This document shows, in pieces, positions 1 to 10,461 of a stretch of DNA of 64,000 bases. The stretch lies in NCBI GenBank assembly GCA_031769625.1, contig JAUIMM010000171.1, forward strand, positions 1,426,001-1,490,000, written 5' to 3'. The DNA is from Taudactylus pleione. Lineage: Eukaryota; Chordata; Amphibia; Anura; Myobatrachidae. The position numbers and the translations under genes were made by a program. Within the stretch, counting starts at the first letter, position 1; each line of letters starts with the position of its first letter. The notes under the pieces are model-generated. The model ran no database searches. It saw only the letters and a program-made list of their open reading frames with translations, and had not been told where the DNA came from.

Positions 1-2095
1 GTGTATCACCGGTTTCAGTAAGAGGCACACCGCCGACAACCTCTTAGAGAAACTGAGGGAAATCATCGCCCAGTGGCTTACCCCACTTAGACTCTCCTGG
101 GGATTTGTGATATCTGACAACGCCACCAATATTGTGCGGGCATTACATCTGGGCAAATTCCAGCACGTCCCATGTTTTGCTCACACAATAAACTTGGTGG
201 TGCAGAATTTTCTGAAAAGCGACAGGGGCGTGCAGGAGACGCTTTGGGTGGCCCGAAAAATTTCTGGCCACTTTCGCCATTCAGCGACTGCGTGCCGAAG
301 ACTGGAGCGCCAGCAAACACTCTTGAACCTGCCCCGCCATCACCTGAAGCAAGAGGTTGTGACGCGGTGGAACTCAACCCTCTATATGCTTCAGAGGATG
401 GAGGAGCAGCAAAAGGCCATACAAGCCTATACATCCACCTATGACATAGGCAAAGGAGGGGGTATGCACCTGACTCAAGCGCAGTGGAGAATGATTTCCG
501 TGTTGTGCAAGGTTCTTCAGCCCTTCGAACTTGCCACACGTGAAGTCAGTTCAGACACTGCCAGCTTGAGTCAGGTCATTCCCCTCATCAGGCTTTTGCA
601 GAAGCAGCTGGAGAAAGTGAAGGAGGAGCTAAGACGGAGCGATTCCGCTCGGCATGTGGGACTTGTGGATGAAGCCCTTCATTCGCTTTGCCAGGATTCC
701 AGGGTGGTCAATCTGTTGAAATCAGACCACTACATTTTGGCCACCGTGCTCGATCCTAGGTTTAAAGCCTATGTGGTGTCTCTCTTTCCGGCCGACACAA
801 GCCTGCAGAGGTGCAAAGACCTGCTGGTGAACACACTGTCAGCTGAAGCGGAACGTGACACGTCAACGGCTCCTTCTTCATTTTCTCCCGCAACTGGGGC
901 TGCCAGGAAAAAACTTAGGTATCCTAAGCAACCCGCTGGCGGTGATGCAGGGCAGGCAGGACCAAGTTTGGACATCTGGTCCGGACTGAAGGACCTGGCA
1001 ACAATTTCTGACATGTCTACTGTCACTGCATATGATACTGTCACCATTGACAGAATGGTGGAGGATTACATCGGTGACAGCATCCAAGTAGGCATGTCAG
1101 ACAGTCCATACCTGTACTGGCAGGAAAAAGAGGCAATTTGGAGGCCCCTGTACAAACTGGCTCTATTTTACCTGAGTTGCCCCCCCTCCAGTGTGTACTC
1201 CGAAAGAGTGTTTAGTGCAGCCGGGAACCTTGTCAGCGAAAGGCGTAGGAGGTTGCTTCCACAGAATGTGGAGAAGATGATGTTCATCAAAATGAATTAT
1301 CAGCTCTTCCAGGGAGACCAGCCTCCAGAAGGTACAGAGGGACCTGTGGTGGTGGATTCAAGTGGGGACGAGTTAATACTTTGTGAGGATGAGGATGTAC
1401 ACACTGAAGAGGGTGAGGAATCGGTGGATGAGGAGGATGAGGATGACATCTTGCCTCCGTAGAGCCAGTTTGTGCAGGGACACATTAATTGCCAGCTTGT
1501 TTTGTGGGGGCCCAAACGAACCAATCATTTCAGCCACAGTTGTGTGGCAGACCCTGGCGCTGAAATGATTGATTTGTTAAAGTGTGCATGTCCTGTTTAT
1601 ACAACATAAGGGTGGGTGGGAGGGCCCAAGGACAATTCCATCTTGCACCTCTTTTTTTCTTTGCATTATGTACAGTTTGGGGCCTAGTTTTTCTAACTGC
1701 CATCCTGCCTGCCACTGCAGTGTCACTCCTAGATGGGTCACGTGTTTGTGCCGCCCACTCGTGTCGCTTAGCATAGTCATCCAGCTACCTCGGTGCAACC
1801 TTTTGGACATAAAAACACTATTGTGAGGTGTGAGGTGTTCAGAATAGACTGGAAATGAGTGGAAATTAAGGTTATTGAGGTTAATAATAGCATAGGAGCA
1901 GAAAAACCTACAAATTCTGTGATTTTAGCTGTTTTTATGCTTTTTTTCAAAAAAATACAGATCCAAAACACAAAACCCAGAACCCAAAACACGGAAGGGT
2001 GGTTTTGGCAAAACCAATCCAGATCCAAAACACGAAGAAAGATCCAGATCCAAAACCAAAACACAAAACACGAAAAGTGGCCGGTGCACACCCCT
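1..2095 (+). mobile_element. hAT DNA transposon, copy 1 (3' part, cut by window edge)
   Basis: This is the right-hand part of a hAT-superfamily DNA transposon. It consists of the transposase reading frame (to 1462), a 3' untranslated stretch, an A-rich tract with repeated 'ccaaaac' words (about 1940-2075), and a probable terminal repeat ending 'gtgcacacccct' at 2084-2095. The same 3' sequence recurs at 27.6-28.1 kb, inverted at 28.75-29.23 kb, and at 51.8-53.1 kb, so at least four copies of the family lie in this window. The left end lies outside the window, so neither the left terminal repeat nor a target duplication can be checked. Confidence 0.85.
2..1462 (+). CDS. hAT transposase, ZBED-like, N-terminus outside window
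   Basis: The frame is open from the first bases of the window to a TAG at 1460-1462, about 486 codons, so the upstream start is missing. The protein would cut and paste its own element in the nucleus. Visible hAT landmarks are 'ISDNATNIVRA' near residue 37 (the second catalytic Asp), 'CFAHTINLVVQ' just after it, 'TRWNSTLYML' in the RNase H fold, 'LDPRFKAY', and the C-terminal block 'YSERVFSAAGNLVSERRRRL', which holds the catalytic Glu and the dimerisation surface. The tail is very acidic. The BED zinc finger seen in copy 3 (49.4-49.6 kb) would lie upstream of the window. No internal stop or frameshift is seen, unlike the other copies, so this is the youngest or best-preserved copy here. It could also be a domesticated ZBED-type gene, but the nearby terminal repeat favours a transposon. 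Confidence 0.88.
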   Translation, partial: CITGFSKRHTADNLLEKLREIIAQWLTPLRLSWGFVISDNATNIVRALHLGKFQHVPCFAHTINLVVQNFLKSDRGVQETLWVARKISGHFRHSATACRRLERQQTLLNLPRHHLKQEVVTRWNSTLYMLQRMEEQQKAIQAYTSTYDIGKGGGMHLTQAQWRMISVLCKVLQPFELATREVSSDTASLSQVIPLIRLLQKQLEKVKEELRRSDSARHVGLVDEALHSLCQDSRVVNLLKSDHYILATVLDPRFKAYVVSLFPADTSLQRCKDLLVNTLSAEAERDTSTAPSSFSPATGAARKKLRYPKQPAGGDAGQAGPSLDIWSGLKDLATISDMSTVTAYDTVTIDRMVEDYIGDSIQVGMSDSPYLYWQEKEAIWRPLYKLALFYLSCPPSSVYSERVFSAAGNLVSERRRRLLPQNVEKMMFIKMNYQLFQGDQPPEGTEGPVVVDSSGDELILCEDEDVHTEEGEESVDEEDEDDILPP

Positions 2096-2339
2096 ATTAG
2101 CTATATAGCATGTAGATAATTGTCAGTGGATCAATTATTATTAGGATGCAACACACTAGTGATGTTTTAAGGACATCAGGTATGTGCAATATTTGTGTTT
2201 TTTTGTTTGTTTGCAATTTTGTTTATCTTGCCATTATGATTGTCATGTGTTAATGCTACTATTAGCATCTAATTAGCTGGGCTGCATTGGTATGTGGAGC
2301 TTGGCTACTTGCTTTGATTAACTATTTGCTTAACAGCTG

Positions 2340-2475
2340 TGCTACATTGATGCCCTCTTACCTCTATGTCTGTCTGTTATTACCCTGTTTTGTTCTATCA
2401 ATGTTTCCAATTGTAAAGCGCAACGGAATATGCTGCGCTATATAAGAAACTGTTAATAAATAAAAATAAATAAAT
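2340..2475 (+). repeat. L2/CR1-like LINE or SINE 3' tail
   Basis: The sequence 'ttgtaaagcgcaacggaata' followed by 'gcgctatataa' and an A/T-rich 'aataaataaa' tail has the typical form of the 3' end of L2/CR1-type LINEs and SINEs that borrow it. The same ending is seen in the larger LINE copies at 20.06 kb (minus strand). Only the tail is present and no coding part is seen next to it. Confidence 0.6.
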
Positions 2476-2739
2476 TGATAATGTGCAGAGTATTGCTGCT
2501 TTACTGCAGTCTATCTTGCTTCTTATTAACCATGGATTATTAAGATTTCATATGCAGGCAGATTATGCCTATACTTTGTTATTATATGCCTCATTACTTT
2601 TAATGTATTTTTTGTACTTTCACTTTATGTTGGTGAAGGGAGCACTGGGTGTGACAACATCAACCTGCACCCCATGGCTGGAAGATGTGCCTGACATGAG
2701 GCTACATTGGTGAAGGGGAGCACCTATATATGGTGAGTA

Positions 2740-2851
2740 GAGCATGTTTTCTGTATTGCCCTGATGAAAATGTGCCAGCATTGAAACGTTGGCTTTTTCC
2801 ACCTTGTGGTCTGTTGTGTCTTTTAAATCCCTGAGTGCCACCGATTGTGTG

Positions 2852-2894
<43 letters not shown>
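2740..2894 (+). repeat. Penelope-like terminal motif plus (TA)n microsatellite
   Basis: The stretch 'cctgatgaaaatgtgccagc' followed by 'attgaaacgttgg' has the form of the conserved terminal region of vertebrate Penelope-like retroelements. It runs into a pure (TA)n microsatellite at about 2854-2894. A coding Penelope fragment lies 1 kb downstream on the opposite strand. Assignment rests on motif form only. Confidence 0.4.
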
Positions 2895-2898
<4 letters not shown>

Positions 2899-2968
2899 TT
2901 GTGGTTTGGCACTAGCCAAGTAAAAATGCTGTTGCTGGGTGCCTTCTTTGAATGAACATATGAACCAG

Positions 2969-3174
2969 ATATTTCCTTAAGAAGCATGATAAGCCCCCTT
3001 GGGAAAGAATAAAGCGGCACTCCAATGATGATAAGAGCAAAGTGTATTAAGAGATCACATGATACATACTCGGTGTATCATGTGATTTCTTAATACACTT
3101 CGCTCTTTTCATCATTGGAGTGACGCTTCATTCTTTCCCAAGGGGGCTTATCCTGCTTCTTAAGGAAATATCTG
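2969..3174. repeat. Long palindrome, arms about 100 bp
   Basis: The stretch from 'ccagatatttccttaagaag' (2969) to its inverted copy ending near 3174 forms a nearly perfect hairpin, with only a few bases at the centre (about 3070). The two arms differ at several positions, for example 'aaagcggcac' against 'gtgacgcttc', so the structure is not a recent assembly artefact of a single sequence. It lies between two Penelope-like segments and may be two element ends in inverted orientation. No coding capacity is seen. Confidence 0.75.
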
Positions 3175-3192
3175 GTGTATATATATATATAT

Positions 3193-4370
3193 GATCTCTA
3201 AATCTTAGAGACAGACCAGCATTCCATCATGTTGCAAAAAAACATAATAACTTTTAATGTGCCTTTATATAAATAAAAGCCAGATAAGAATCAATGAATA
3301 GTAATTAAACACATATACTTAACGTCAGACAGAGTACCACAGATTCAAAACCGTGCACCTGAGCATACTGAGAGGCTATGCTGTACCCCGACAGCTGTTT
3401 CGGAAATCCCGTGTTCAAGAGGCAGCATACACCAATGTCACAACCTGGCTTAAATACCCATAAAGCAATGGGTGTGCTCACCTATAAGTGCTCCATGATT
3501 CCAAACACTTGTACACGACACGTGGACCACGGGATCTCCCTGCCGCAAAGTACAACACTGCGCTGTCGGACCAGAAGTGACATCCACCAACAGAACCAAA
3601 GTGTCAGGCACTGTAAGCGGGGAAGATCCCCGGGGCCCCATAAGACTGGAAACAAGGTGGGAACCATTGTAACTAGACGCTGCTCAAAGCGTTCGACGTA
3701 ACACAAACACATACATGTAAATAAACCTGACGCCTATCCCTCCACGTCATAATGAGGATCTCATCTATCAAGAACAAAATGGGTAAACTTTAGCATAGAA
3801 AGAACATGTCAATAAAGACCAGCGCATGCCGAAATGACCTTATCAGCCTAAAAAAAAAAAAAAAGAGAGAAACAGTCATTTATAAAAATGCAGATAGACT
3901 AAACTCCTCATTCAGTCCAGATGGTGTCATACTTTTGAATTCATGTATCAAAATGACACTCTTGCTTTAGTAATAATTTATGTCTGTCTCCTCCTCTCTG
4001 TAGTGGAGGGACATGATCCACTGGCATGAATAGCAAAAATCTCTAAGCCCATGTCCTCTATTGGCAAAATGCCTCGCCACAGGTGGAGTACTAGGATCAA
4101 TTTTAATGAAGGCTTTTTTAATGGATGACCATGGATGACCTATGCGTAGCGACTCTTTCTTTCAACATACGTATTGTCTTTCCAACATATAGTAACCGAC
4201 AGGGGCATATGAGCACATATACCACATACTTTGTATCACAAGTCATACGGTAAAGAAGTGTGTAGTCTTTGTTTGTCTTTGGATGTGAAAAAATACCCCC
4301 GGTGACTAAGTGTGTATAGTTCACACATCCGGAGCATCTGATCGCTCCCTTTTGTAACATAAGCCAATTG
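3193..4370 (-). mobile_element. Penelope-like element, 5'-truncated, minus strand
   Basis: The fragment contains the C-terminal endonuclease (3880-4370) followed on the minus strand by about 690 bases of non-coding 3' region, down to a small hairpin 'tctctaaatcttagaga' near 3195-3212. The non-coding region holds 'gaaacagctgtcggggtaca' on the minus strand, a motif form common near the ends of these elements. The reverse-transcriptase part is absent, so the copy is 5'-truncated, as is usual for retroelement insertions. Confidence 0.7.
3880..4370 (-). pseudogene. Penelope-like GIY-YIG endonuclease fragment
   Basis: Minus-strand translation from about 4360 gives a Cys-rich lead-in ('RCSGCVNY'), then 'YVVYVLICPCRLLYVGKTI', the GIY-YIG nuclease core as found at the C-terminus of Penelope-like elements, with the downstream 'RVATHRS'. 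After the first frame is lost near 4118, a second frame continues with 'PVARHFANRGHGLRDF' and ends '...GLNEEFSLSAFL' at a TAA (3880-3882), the usual end of this protein family. One in-frame stop interrupts 'DINYY*SKSV'. The nuclease nicks target DNA for target-primed reverse transcription. With a frameshift, a stop and no RT domain, this copy is inactive. Confidence 0.82.
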
Positions 4371-6177
4371 CTATGATTTGTGATTTTGATATTTCTAACA
4401 TTTAGTGGATATATTAGTTAGCTTTAATATACTGTGGTGGTAACTCCATATTTTCATTTTCTTTCTGTTGTTCTGTTATGGATCTCTAAAGGAGCGGATG
4501 CCCTCAGCAAAGTCGACAAACCCCAAAAAATCAGCCTTTAACTAAACTAATGTTACGTCACATTGAAATAATTATTTAGTGCTAGATATTTATGCTATTT
4601 TGGTGTGTTAATTTAATAACAGACCATGTTGGGGGGATTGGTCTATTTTTTAAATGGGAATGCTATTTTTAATGTCAGGACTGGTTGCAGGGAATTATTT
4701 ATTAAGTGTGAGTGTCATTGATTTAATGGCAGATCTGGGTTGGAAATTTAAGGAGACTTGGAGGGTTCACTCATTGCTAGGTTTTCATGTACTTATCCAA
4801 TTTTAGTAAAGGTTTCCAACATTTCAGGATCCAGGAAAGCAGCAACTGAGCTTAAGACACCATCAGCAGCTTGCTGCAAAAGCTGAAGGAATAGGAAGGA
4901 GAGAGCAACACGGTCTACCAACTGCCCTGACTCTGGAGGCAATCCTAATTTTGGGTGACTTTCCAATCTCACCTAGCCATGCAATATGTTGGAGGGAAAG
5001 AAGACCTGAGAAATACTTCTTTGCTTTTGATACACTATAGGGCAGTGATTCTTCTTCTTTACTACCCCTCAAGTGGCTGGTCACACCACTTGTTATTTCA
5101 TGGCCCCTTACCATTGAATCCCCTGGTGGGCGCATCATGTCCCAGTTAGTCTCTTGTCATATCAACCTTTCTACCAATCTTGCTAACTTTAAATGACACT
5201 CATATCAAAACCTTGACTTGCCCTTCTTCCCAGTTCACCCACCAACTGACCACCCCTTCTCATAGTATGTAAACTCTTTTGGCTAGGGCCCTCTTTCCAC
5301 TTGTAACTAACTGTTCTTTGGTCTCCAAGTCCATTCAATGACTCTGACACTATATGCTCGCCCTTACTTTGTGCAGGTTTAGTAATTATCCCACGATATG
5401 CGCATACTTTTTTGTTAAAAATGCAAAAATGTAGGCACCCCAAAAAAATGTGCAGGTCCCCGTTCCTCATATTTATGCAGCCCCTCATCGCATACCCATG
5501 CAGTGAGAGAGTTGAAATGCTATGTCTAATCAGAGCTCGCTCATTTATTCCTATGGCAGTGCCTGCTAGTGACCTGATATTTGCGAAGGGCTCAATATGG
5601 GAGAAGTATTGCATCATCTTACATGTTTTGTTTTATACAAAATACCAAGATGCATAATTTGGACCAAAGAGAACATTTCCCAATGGTTTTGTAAATAAAT
5701 AGGAGAAAGATGGTACTTGGGGTGTTTTTACTTAATAAAGTTGTATGCGTTTTTTTAATCAAACTTATGAGTTTCTTTTGATACTTTCCCTGGCCCACTA
5801 CATGGGCCAGTGGACCTGAGTGACACTTGTGGTTCTCCAAGTGCAGGCATGCCCTGTCTGCTATTTTGGACACTTGGTCATGCTGGTATCTGTAGTGTGT
5901 CATGGACAAAGTGTATTTTTTTTACATAATTACCTCGTACTCCGGTACGAGATGAGCCCAAGTGCAATTGGCACTAGGGTTGTAATATGTGTGGATATCT
6001 GGTGGGGAGAGGCATGCACACTGATCAGCCTATGGAAACTAGCCCTAGTGCCTATTTTGGCATTTTTAATAATAGGTCTGCACAGATCTGTGTAGTACCA
6101 ACTTTATAGAGCAAAAAATGCAATTGAAAATTTCTCAATCATGTCTGAAGGCAGAAAAAATATGGAGAAAACCCCTT
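4371..6177. other. No gene recognised
   Basis: About 1.8 kb of AT-rich sequence without a convincing reading frame. Short open frames here are random in composition and match no family I know. No terminal repeats or tandem arrays are clear. Just before the solo LTR, 'aaaaaatatggagaaaac' (about 6155-6172) resembles a stretch just after it (about 7113-7130). Confidence 0.5.
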
Positions 6178-7105
6178 TGTTAGGATCTGAGTTTGTTGTG
6201 GACTCGGGGTGGAAATAGGAGCAGACACCTGAACAGATTTAAATTGAAAAGTGGGTTTTTTAATGGGTGAACTTGCAGACATGTACACGATAATAAAATA
6301 AAGTCCAGGATATTAAGAGGAGGGTGATGATTAGAAAGAAACTGTAGTGAAGTATGTATAGGTAATGTCCAGGTAGTGGCAAAACAAATAAAAGTCTTTG
6401 TAATCCATATGGTCACTGTAAGGCTGCAGACAGGATAACAGTTTACTGATTGAAACTGGTGAGGTGAAATCCGGAGAGGTAATGGAGTAATTAGAATAGC
6501 AGCAGCTGATGAATTAAATGGAGAGTTGTACTGAGATGGCTCAGTGTAGAAACAAAGAGTTAGGTAAATGGAGGTAGTGTAGGTTCTGGGTTAACTGTAC
6601 ACACAGGTCCTTTGGCAGGGAAAGTGTAAGTAGAAGGTGCAGGATGTTTCCAGCAGGAGACTGGGAGCAGGCAGTGCGGTGCAGGCTACGTGGAAGCTGG
6701 GATCCAGCAGGAGCACATGCAAGAACTCAAACAGGCAGGTTTACAGGAGCACAGGAACTCTTTCACAGCATACGCTGTGAAACACGTTGCACTGGCAACT
6801 ATGGAAAGCTCTGAACTCCCTTAAGTACCCAGTGTAGAATCATGATAGGACAAAGAGAGTATGTTACATGCCAGGACTGGAGCAACTAAGTCACATGATC
6901 AGAGGCGAGATTGCGGCGCCCATACCAGAGCGGAATAGAAACACCACCAGGCTTACCCCAGCCCGAATGACACAGTGCCTGCAGAACACCTCGCACAGCC
7001 AACACCCGCTGCCAGACACCAACCCCTCTGCCAGAAGGACCATACCACAGTGACCTTACAGGTAATACCTGTCGTCCCTTATGCCGAGAAACTCTGGTCG
7101 TGACA
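6178..7105 (-). mobile_element. Solo LTR of a Ty3/Gypsy-type retrotransposon
   Basis: Read on the minus strand, this 928-bp unit starts TGTCACGACC and ends CCTAACA, so it has the TG...CA ends of an LTR, and its first ten bases match the start of the Gypsy LTR at 9697. Further shared features include 'ccagtgcaacgtgt' and a run of 'aaaaaacccac' near the end. The flanking 5-mers are CCCTT (6173-6177) and CCCAT (7106-7110), a target duplication with one mismatch. No internal coding region lies next to it, so it is best explained by recombination between two LTRs that removed the interior. Confidence 0.8.
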
Positions 7106-8425
7106 CCCATAGAGAAAAATATGGAGAAACTTTCTGCAGAGAAGGAAGTCGCAGCTGCAATAGCTGAAACAGAATTTCTGTAGACTGCAGAATACCCTGA
7201 TATAAGAAGAACCATCAATGTGTAACAACCCAATGTATACTCTTTGATGATTACCTGAAGGTCGTGCTCATGGTGATTCTAGTTTTTAGTCTTTCACATT
7301 TGGAACAGGTCTCAATCTGTACATACAGTAGATTATGCTATTATTCTATTTCTTCAGTGAGACAGAGAGGTAAGGATACTCTATGGGGGGTATCCAATTA
7401 GATGCGATAACCCGTTTTCTGCTGTTAACCCGCGGTCACGAGGTATCATTTTTTGAGATAACTTTTCCTATCCTATTACATGATTGTCATAAAAACTAGA
7501 GATTTTTTCTCTAGAGAATTTTTCTCCAATTTTCCTTTTCGGGAGAAACCTCTTCTCCATAGTAAAACACTGCCTTTTCGTGTAAATGCTATCCAAATAC
7601 AAGCGAGCAAGAAGTTTTTGGGGGGTATGGGCTGGTTTTATCTGCGATTTCCTTTCACCACCTCTGATAAGTTGTGCAAAACCCCTATTTTTGGCTACAA
7701 ATTTCAGGACTTGGTGAAGAACTGCTGGGACACTTTACTCGATGACTAATTAGGAAAAAATATTTTTTAATTAGCTTAATTTGGCCAATAATGACATATT
7801 TTGGGGTGAAAAAGTGTAAAGTGCAAGAAAATGGTTAATTGATGTGGGCCACGTATATGGAGGTGCTGTATAATTGGGACAGGTGTAATTAAGGTTGCAG
7901 GTGGGTGCTAGAGGTGTATTTTAAGGTTTTTTAAAAGTGGCTTAAAATGAGTCAAATATATACTTACAGTATATCCATTTTTATGCACCCTCAATTTAAA
8001 TAGAATTTTGCAAGAAAACATATACAGTGAATATACTAAAGTGGAATAAACATTTTCAGGGAAAATTATGCACTGCTGGGAACAGTGTAGGCAAACAATG
8101 GAAACATGCTGGTCAAAATGGTGCAAGGACTATGCCCCAGTAGTCCTTATATAGTGCAATAAGTTCCGATTCGCACGATTGGTCTGTATTCAGGAGATCT
8201 TTAGGGAAGCTTGCTTGCAATTGGATTTTGCGAAAACTACGAAACCAAAAGTAGTAGTTTTCCTGCAATAGCTGCAAAAGCAAAATCAGGAGAATAGCAG
8301 AAATAGTCCCTAATACTCAATGAAAAAAGTCATTTTATTTAACTGGAACTTTTCTCTTTTGCATACAGTATATATCCAATAAAATTTTCTTATGAGAACA
8401 ATATCTCACAGCATATAATTTTAAC
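7106..8425. other. No gene recognised; possible MITE left end near 7385
   Basis: No convincing coding sequence. The string 'ggggtatccaattagatgcg' near 7387 resembles the 'gtattcaatt' type of MITE end seen again at 39.35 and 39.44 kb, but I could not find a matching right end. The remainder is AT-rich and unclassified. Confidence 0.35.
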
Positions 8426-9613
8426 CAGTGGAGTAACTAGGGTATTAGGACCCCAGGGCAAGTAAAAAAACTGATCCCCCCCCGTAAGTGGGTGCGGGTA
8501 CCTTCGTTGCATGGCGAAAAAGTGTCCACTGGAAAAGGGGGGTGCGGCAATATGACCCACCACCATTTCTCATCACTCTGGGAACATTCCTTTCCATTCC
8601 ATATGCACTTTAATGCCCCACTGTAATAGTGACCACTGTAATAGTGCCCCTTATGCAATGTCCCCAGTAGCAGTGCCCCTTATGCAGTGCCCCCTGAATT
8701 AGTACCGCTATACAGTGCCCCCAGTAGTGCACCCTTATACAGTGCCCCCAGTAATGCACCCTTATACAGTGCCCCTTATGCACTGCCCCCAGTAGTGCCA
8801 CTTATACAGTGCCCCCAGCAATGCCCCTTATACAGTACCGTTAGTATTGGTCCCCTTATGCAGTGCCCCCAGTAGTTGTCCCCCCTATGCAGTACTTCCA
8901 GTAATGTCCCTTATACAGTGCCCCCAGTAGTGGTCCCCCCCTATGCAGTGCCCTTATACAGTGCCCCAGTAGTAGTCCCACCTAAGCAGTGCCCCCAGTA
9001 GTAGCCCCCCCTATGCAGTGCTCCCAGTAGTGTCCATTATACAGTGCCCCCAGTAGTGGTCCTCCCTATGCAGTGCCCCAGTACTGCCCCTTATATAGTG
9101 CCCCCAGCAGTTGTCCTCCCCCCATGCAGTGCTCCCAGCAGTGGTCCCCCCGATGCAGTGCCCCCAGTAATACCTCCCCAGCAGTGCCAGACAAAGACAA
9201 AATGTAAAAAAGAAGAAAAACAAACACTTACCTGAATCCCCGCTCTTGCGCCCACCGTCGTCATTCACTCCTCCATCCTCCCAGGCTGGTCTGCTCTGCA
9301 TTATGGGAGAAACGTCATGACGTCTCTCCCATCACCCACTGCGGGAGCCAGAAGATGGAGCTCATGAGTGAGCTCCAGCGTGGCTCCAGCAGTGGGCGCA
9401 GCAGTCAGTGAGAGTCTATCTGACTCTCATTGGCTGGCTGAAAAAACAAACACACTGCCACCTAGTAGTAAGAGTGTACTAGCTAGCGACTGTGTTAGTG
9501 TAGTGTGGACTGCACTCCATGCAGTCCGCACTACACTGGCCACCTATGTCATGGACTGCGGTCGATGGTGTCCAGGGCATGAGCCCTGCTCGACCCCCCT
9601 AGTTACGCCACTG
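8426..9613. mobile_element. hAT-type MITE carrying a minisatellite, copy A
   Basis: The left end CAGTGGAGTAACTAGGG and the right end CCCTAGTTACGCCACTG are inverted repeats, and the element is flanked by a perfect 8-bp duplication ATTTTAAC (8418-8425 and 9614-9621). The 8-bp duplication and CAG ends point to mobilisation by a hAT transposase. The element is 1188 bp and has no transposase, so it is non-autonomous. About half of it is the tandem array at 8630-9190. A related but longer copy lies at 46963-48396. Confidence 0.9.
8630..9190. repeat. GC-rich minisatellite 'agtgcccc' family
   Basis: Irregular tandem array built from words such as 'cagtgcccccagtagtg', 'ccccttatacagtg' and 'cctatgcagtg'. 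The repeating module is about 25-45 bp because units are joined in different combinations. Its open frames (Tyr-Ser-Ala-Pro repeats on plus; Gly-His repeats on minus) are by-products of the array and should not be called genes. Confidence 0.85.
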
Positions 9614-9696
9614 ATTTTAACTATTGATAACTTAAAAGTTAATACTATCTGTATACTGTACATGACTATGACTTATATTATCCTTTAATATATCTC

Positions 9697-10446
9697 TGTC
9701 ACGACCAGGGGTTCCTTACCGGTAAGTCCGCAGTTTTTGCCCCTTAGGGCGCTCTGGCATGGGCCTTCCGGTGGCGGTGCTGGAGTATGGAGACTGGCAC
9801 AGGGTGCATCTGGTGGTTCCTTGTTGGTAGGCTGTGCCAGCATGGGAGTGTTGCACAGTGTTTCCAAGCTGCAGTTCTATGAGTGCCGCCATCTTGCATT
9901 GGGCAATGTGACTTAGGGAACCAATCCACTAAAGGTCAGCTGTTCGGTCCGGCCAAACACACTCTGCTGTTGGGGATTTAAGGTAGCTCACAGCTTTCTT
10001 ACTTTGCCAGTGCAACGTGTATCAGCCGAGTCAGGTCACATTTATCTGAGCTCCTCTACACAGCTTACTCCGGTTCTGCCTAGCTCCCTGCAGGTTTCAG
10101 GTAGCCTCAGGATTCCCAGCAGCTACCAGCAACTCCTCCTCCCACTACTATTGTAATCCCACTCACCAGCCAGACTACCTTCTTACCGCATCGACCCCTG
10201 TCTACAGTTTGTTTCCCTCTGGACATACCTAAACATTATCGCTCCACTCCTGTTACCTTTATTCTGGATTTTATTATTTGCTGCTGGACTTATTATTTGA
10301 CTATGACCCATCTCCACATTTGCCCTGGACTTGGTTCTTTCATGTCTACCATTCCATTTATTAAACAACCCAAGTTGTTCTACAGTTCTCATACTGTGTC
10401 CCCTTCTGTATCCACCACAGGTCCGCAGATAAACCAACCCCTGACA
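9697..10446 (+). repeat. Gypsy 5' LTR
   Basis: 750 bp with TG...CA ends (TGTCACGACC ... CCCTGACA). It aligns along its whole length with 15098-15827. It should contain the promoter and polyadenylation signals; 'ggggatttaaggtagctcac' near 9974 is a candidate TATA-like region and 'attaaac' near 10360 a candidate A-rich signal, both tentative. I could not assign a standard tRNA primer-binding site to the bases directly after the LTR. Confidence 0.92.
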
Positions 10447-10461
10447 GTTTGCACTGGCCTA

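Noticed and set aside
172..444. Frames overlapping the hAT transposase (172-444 plus, 87-539 minus, 769-1047 minus)
   Set aside because: They are shadows of the transposase frame, with no independent similarity.
8687..8875. Open frame with Tyr-Ser-Ala-Pro repeats; also 47246-47458 and minus-strand Gly-His frames
   Set aside because: They are frame read-outs of the 'agtgcccc' minisatellite inside a MITE. The repeat count differs between copies and both strands are open.
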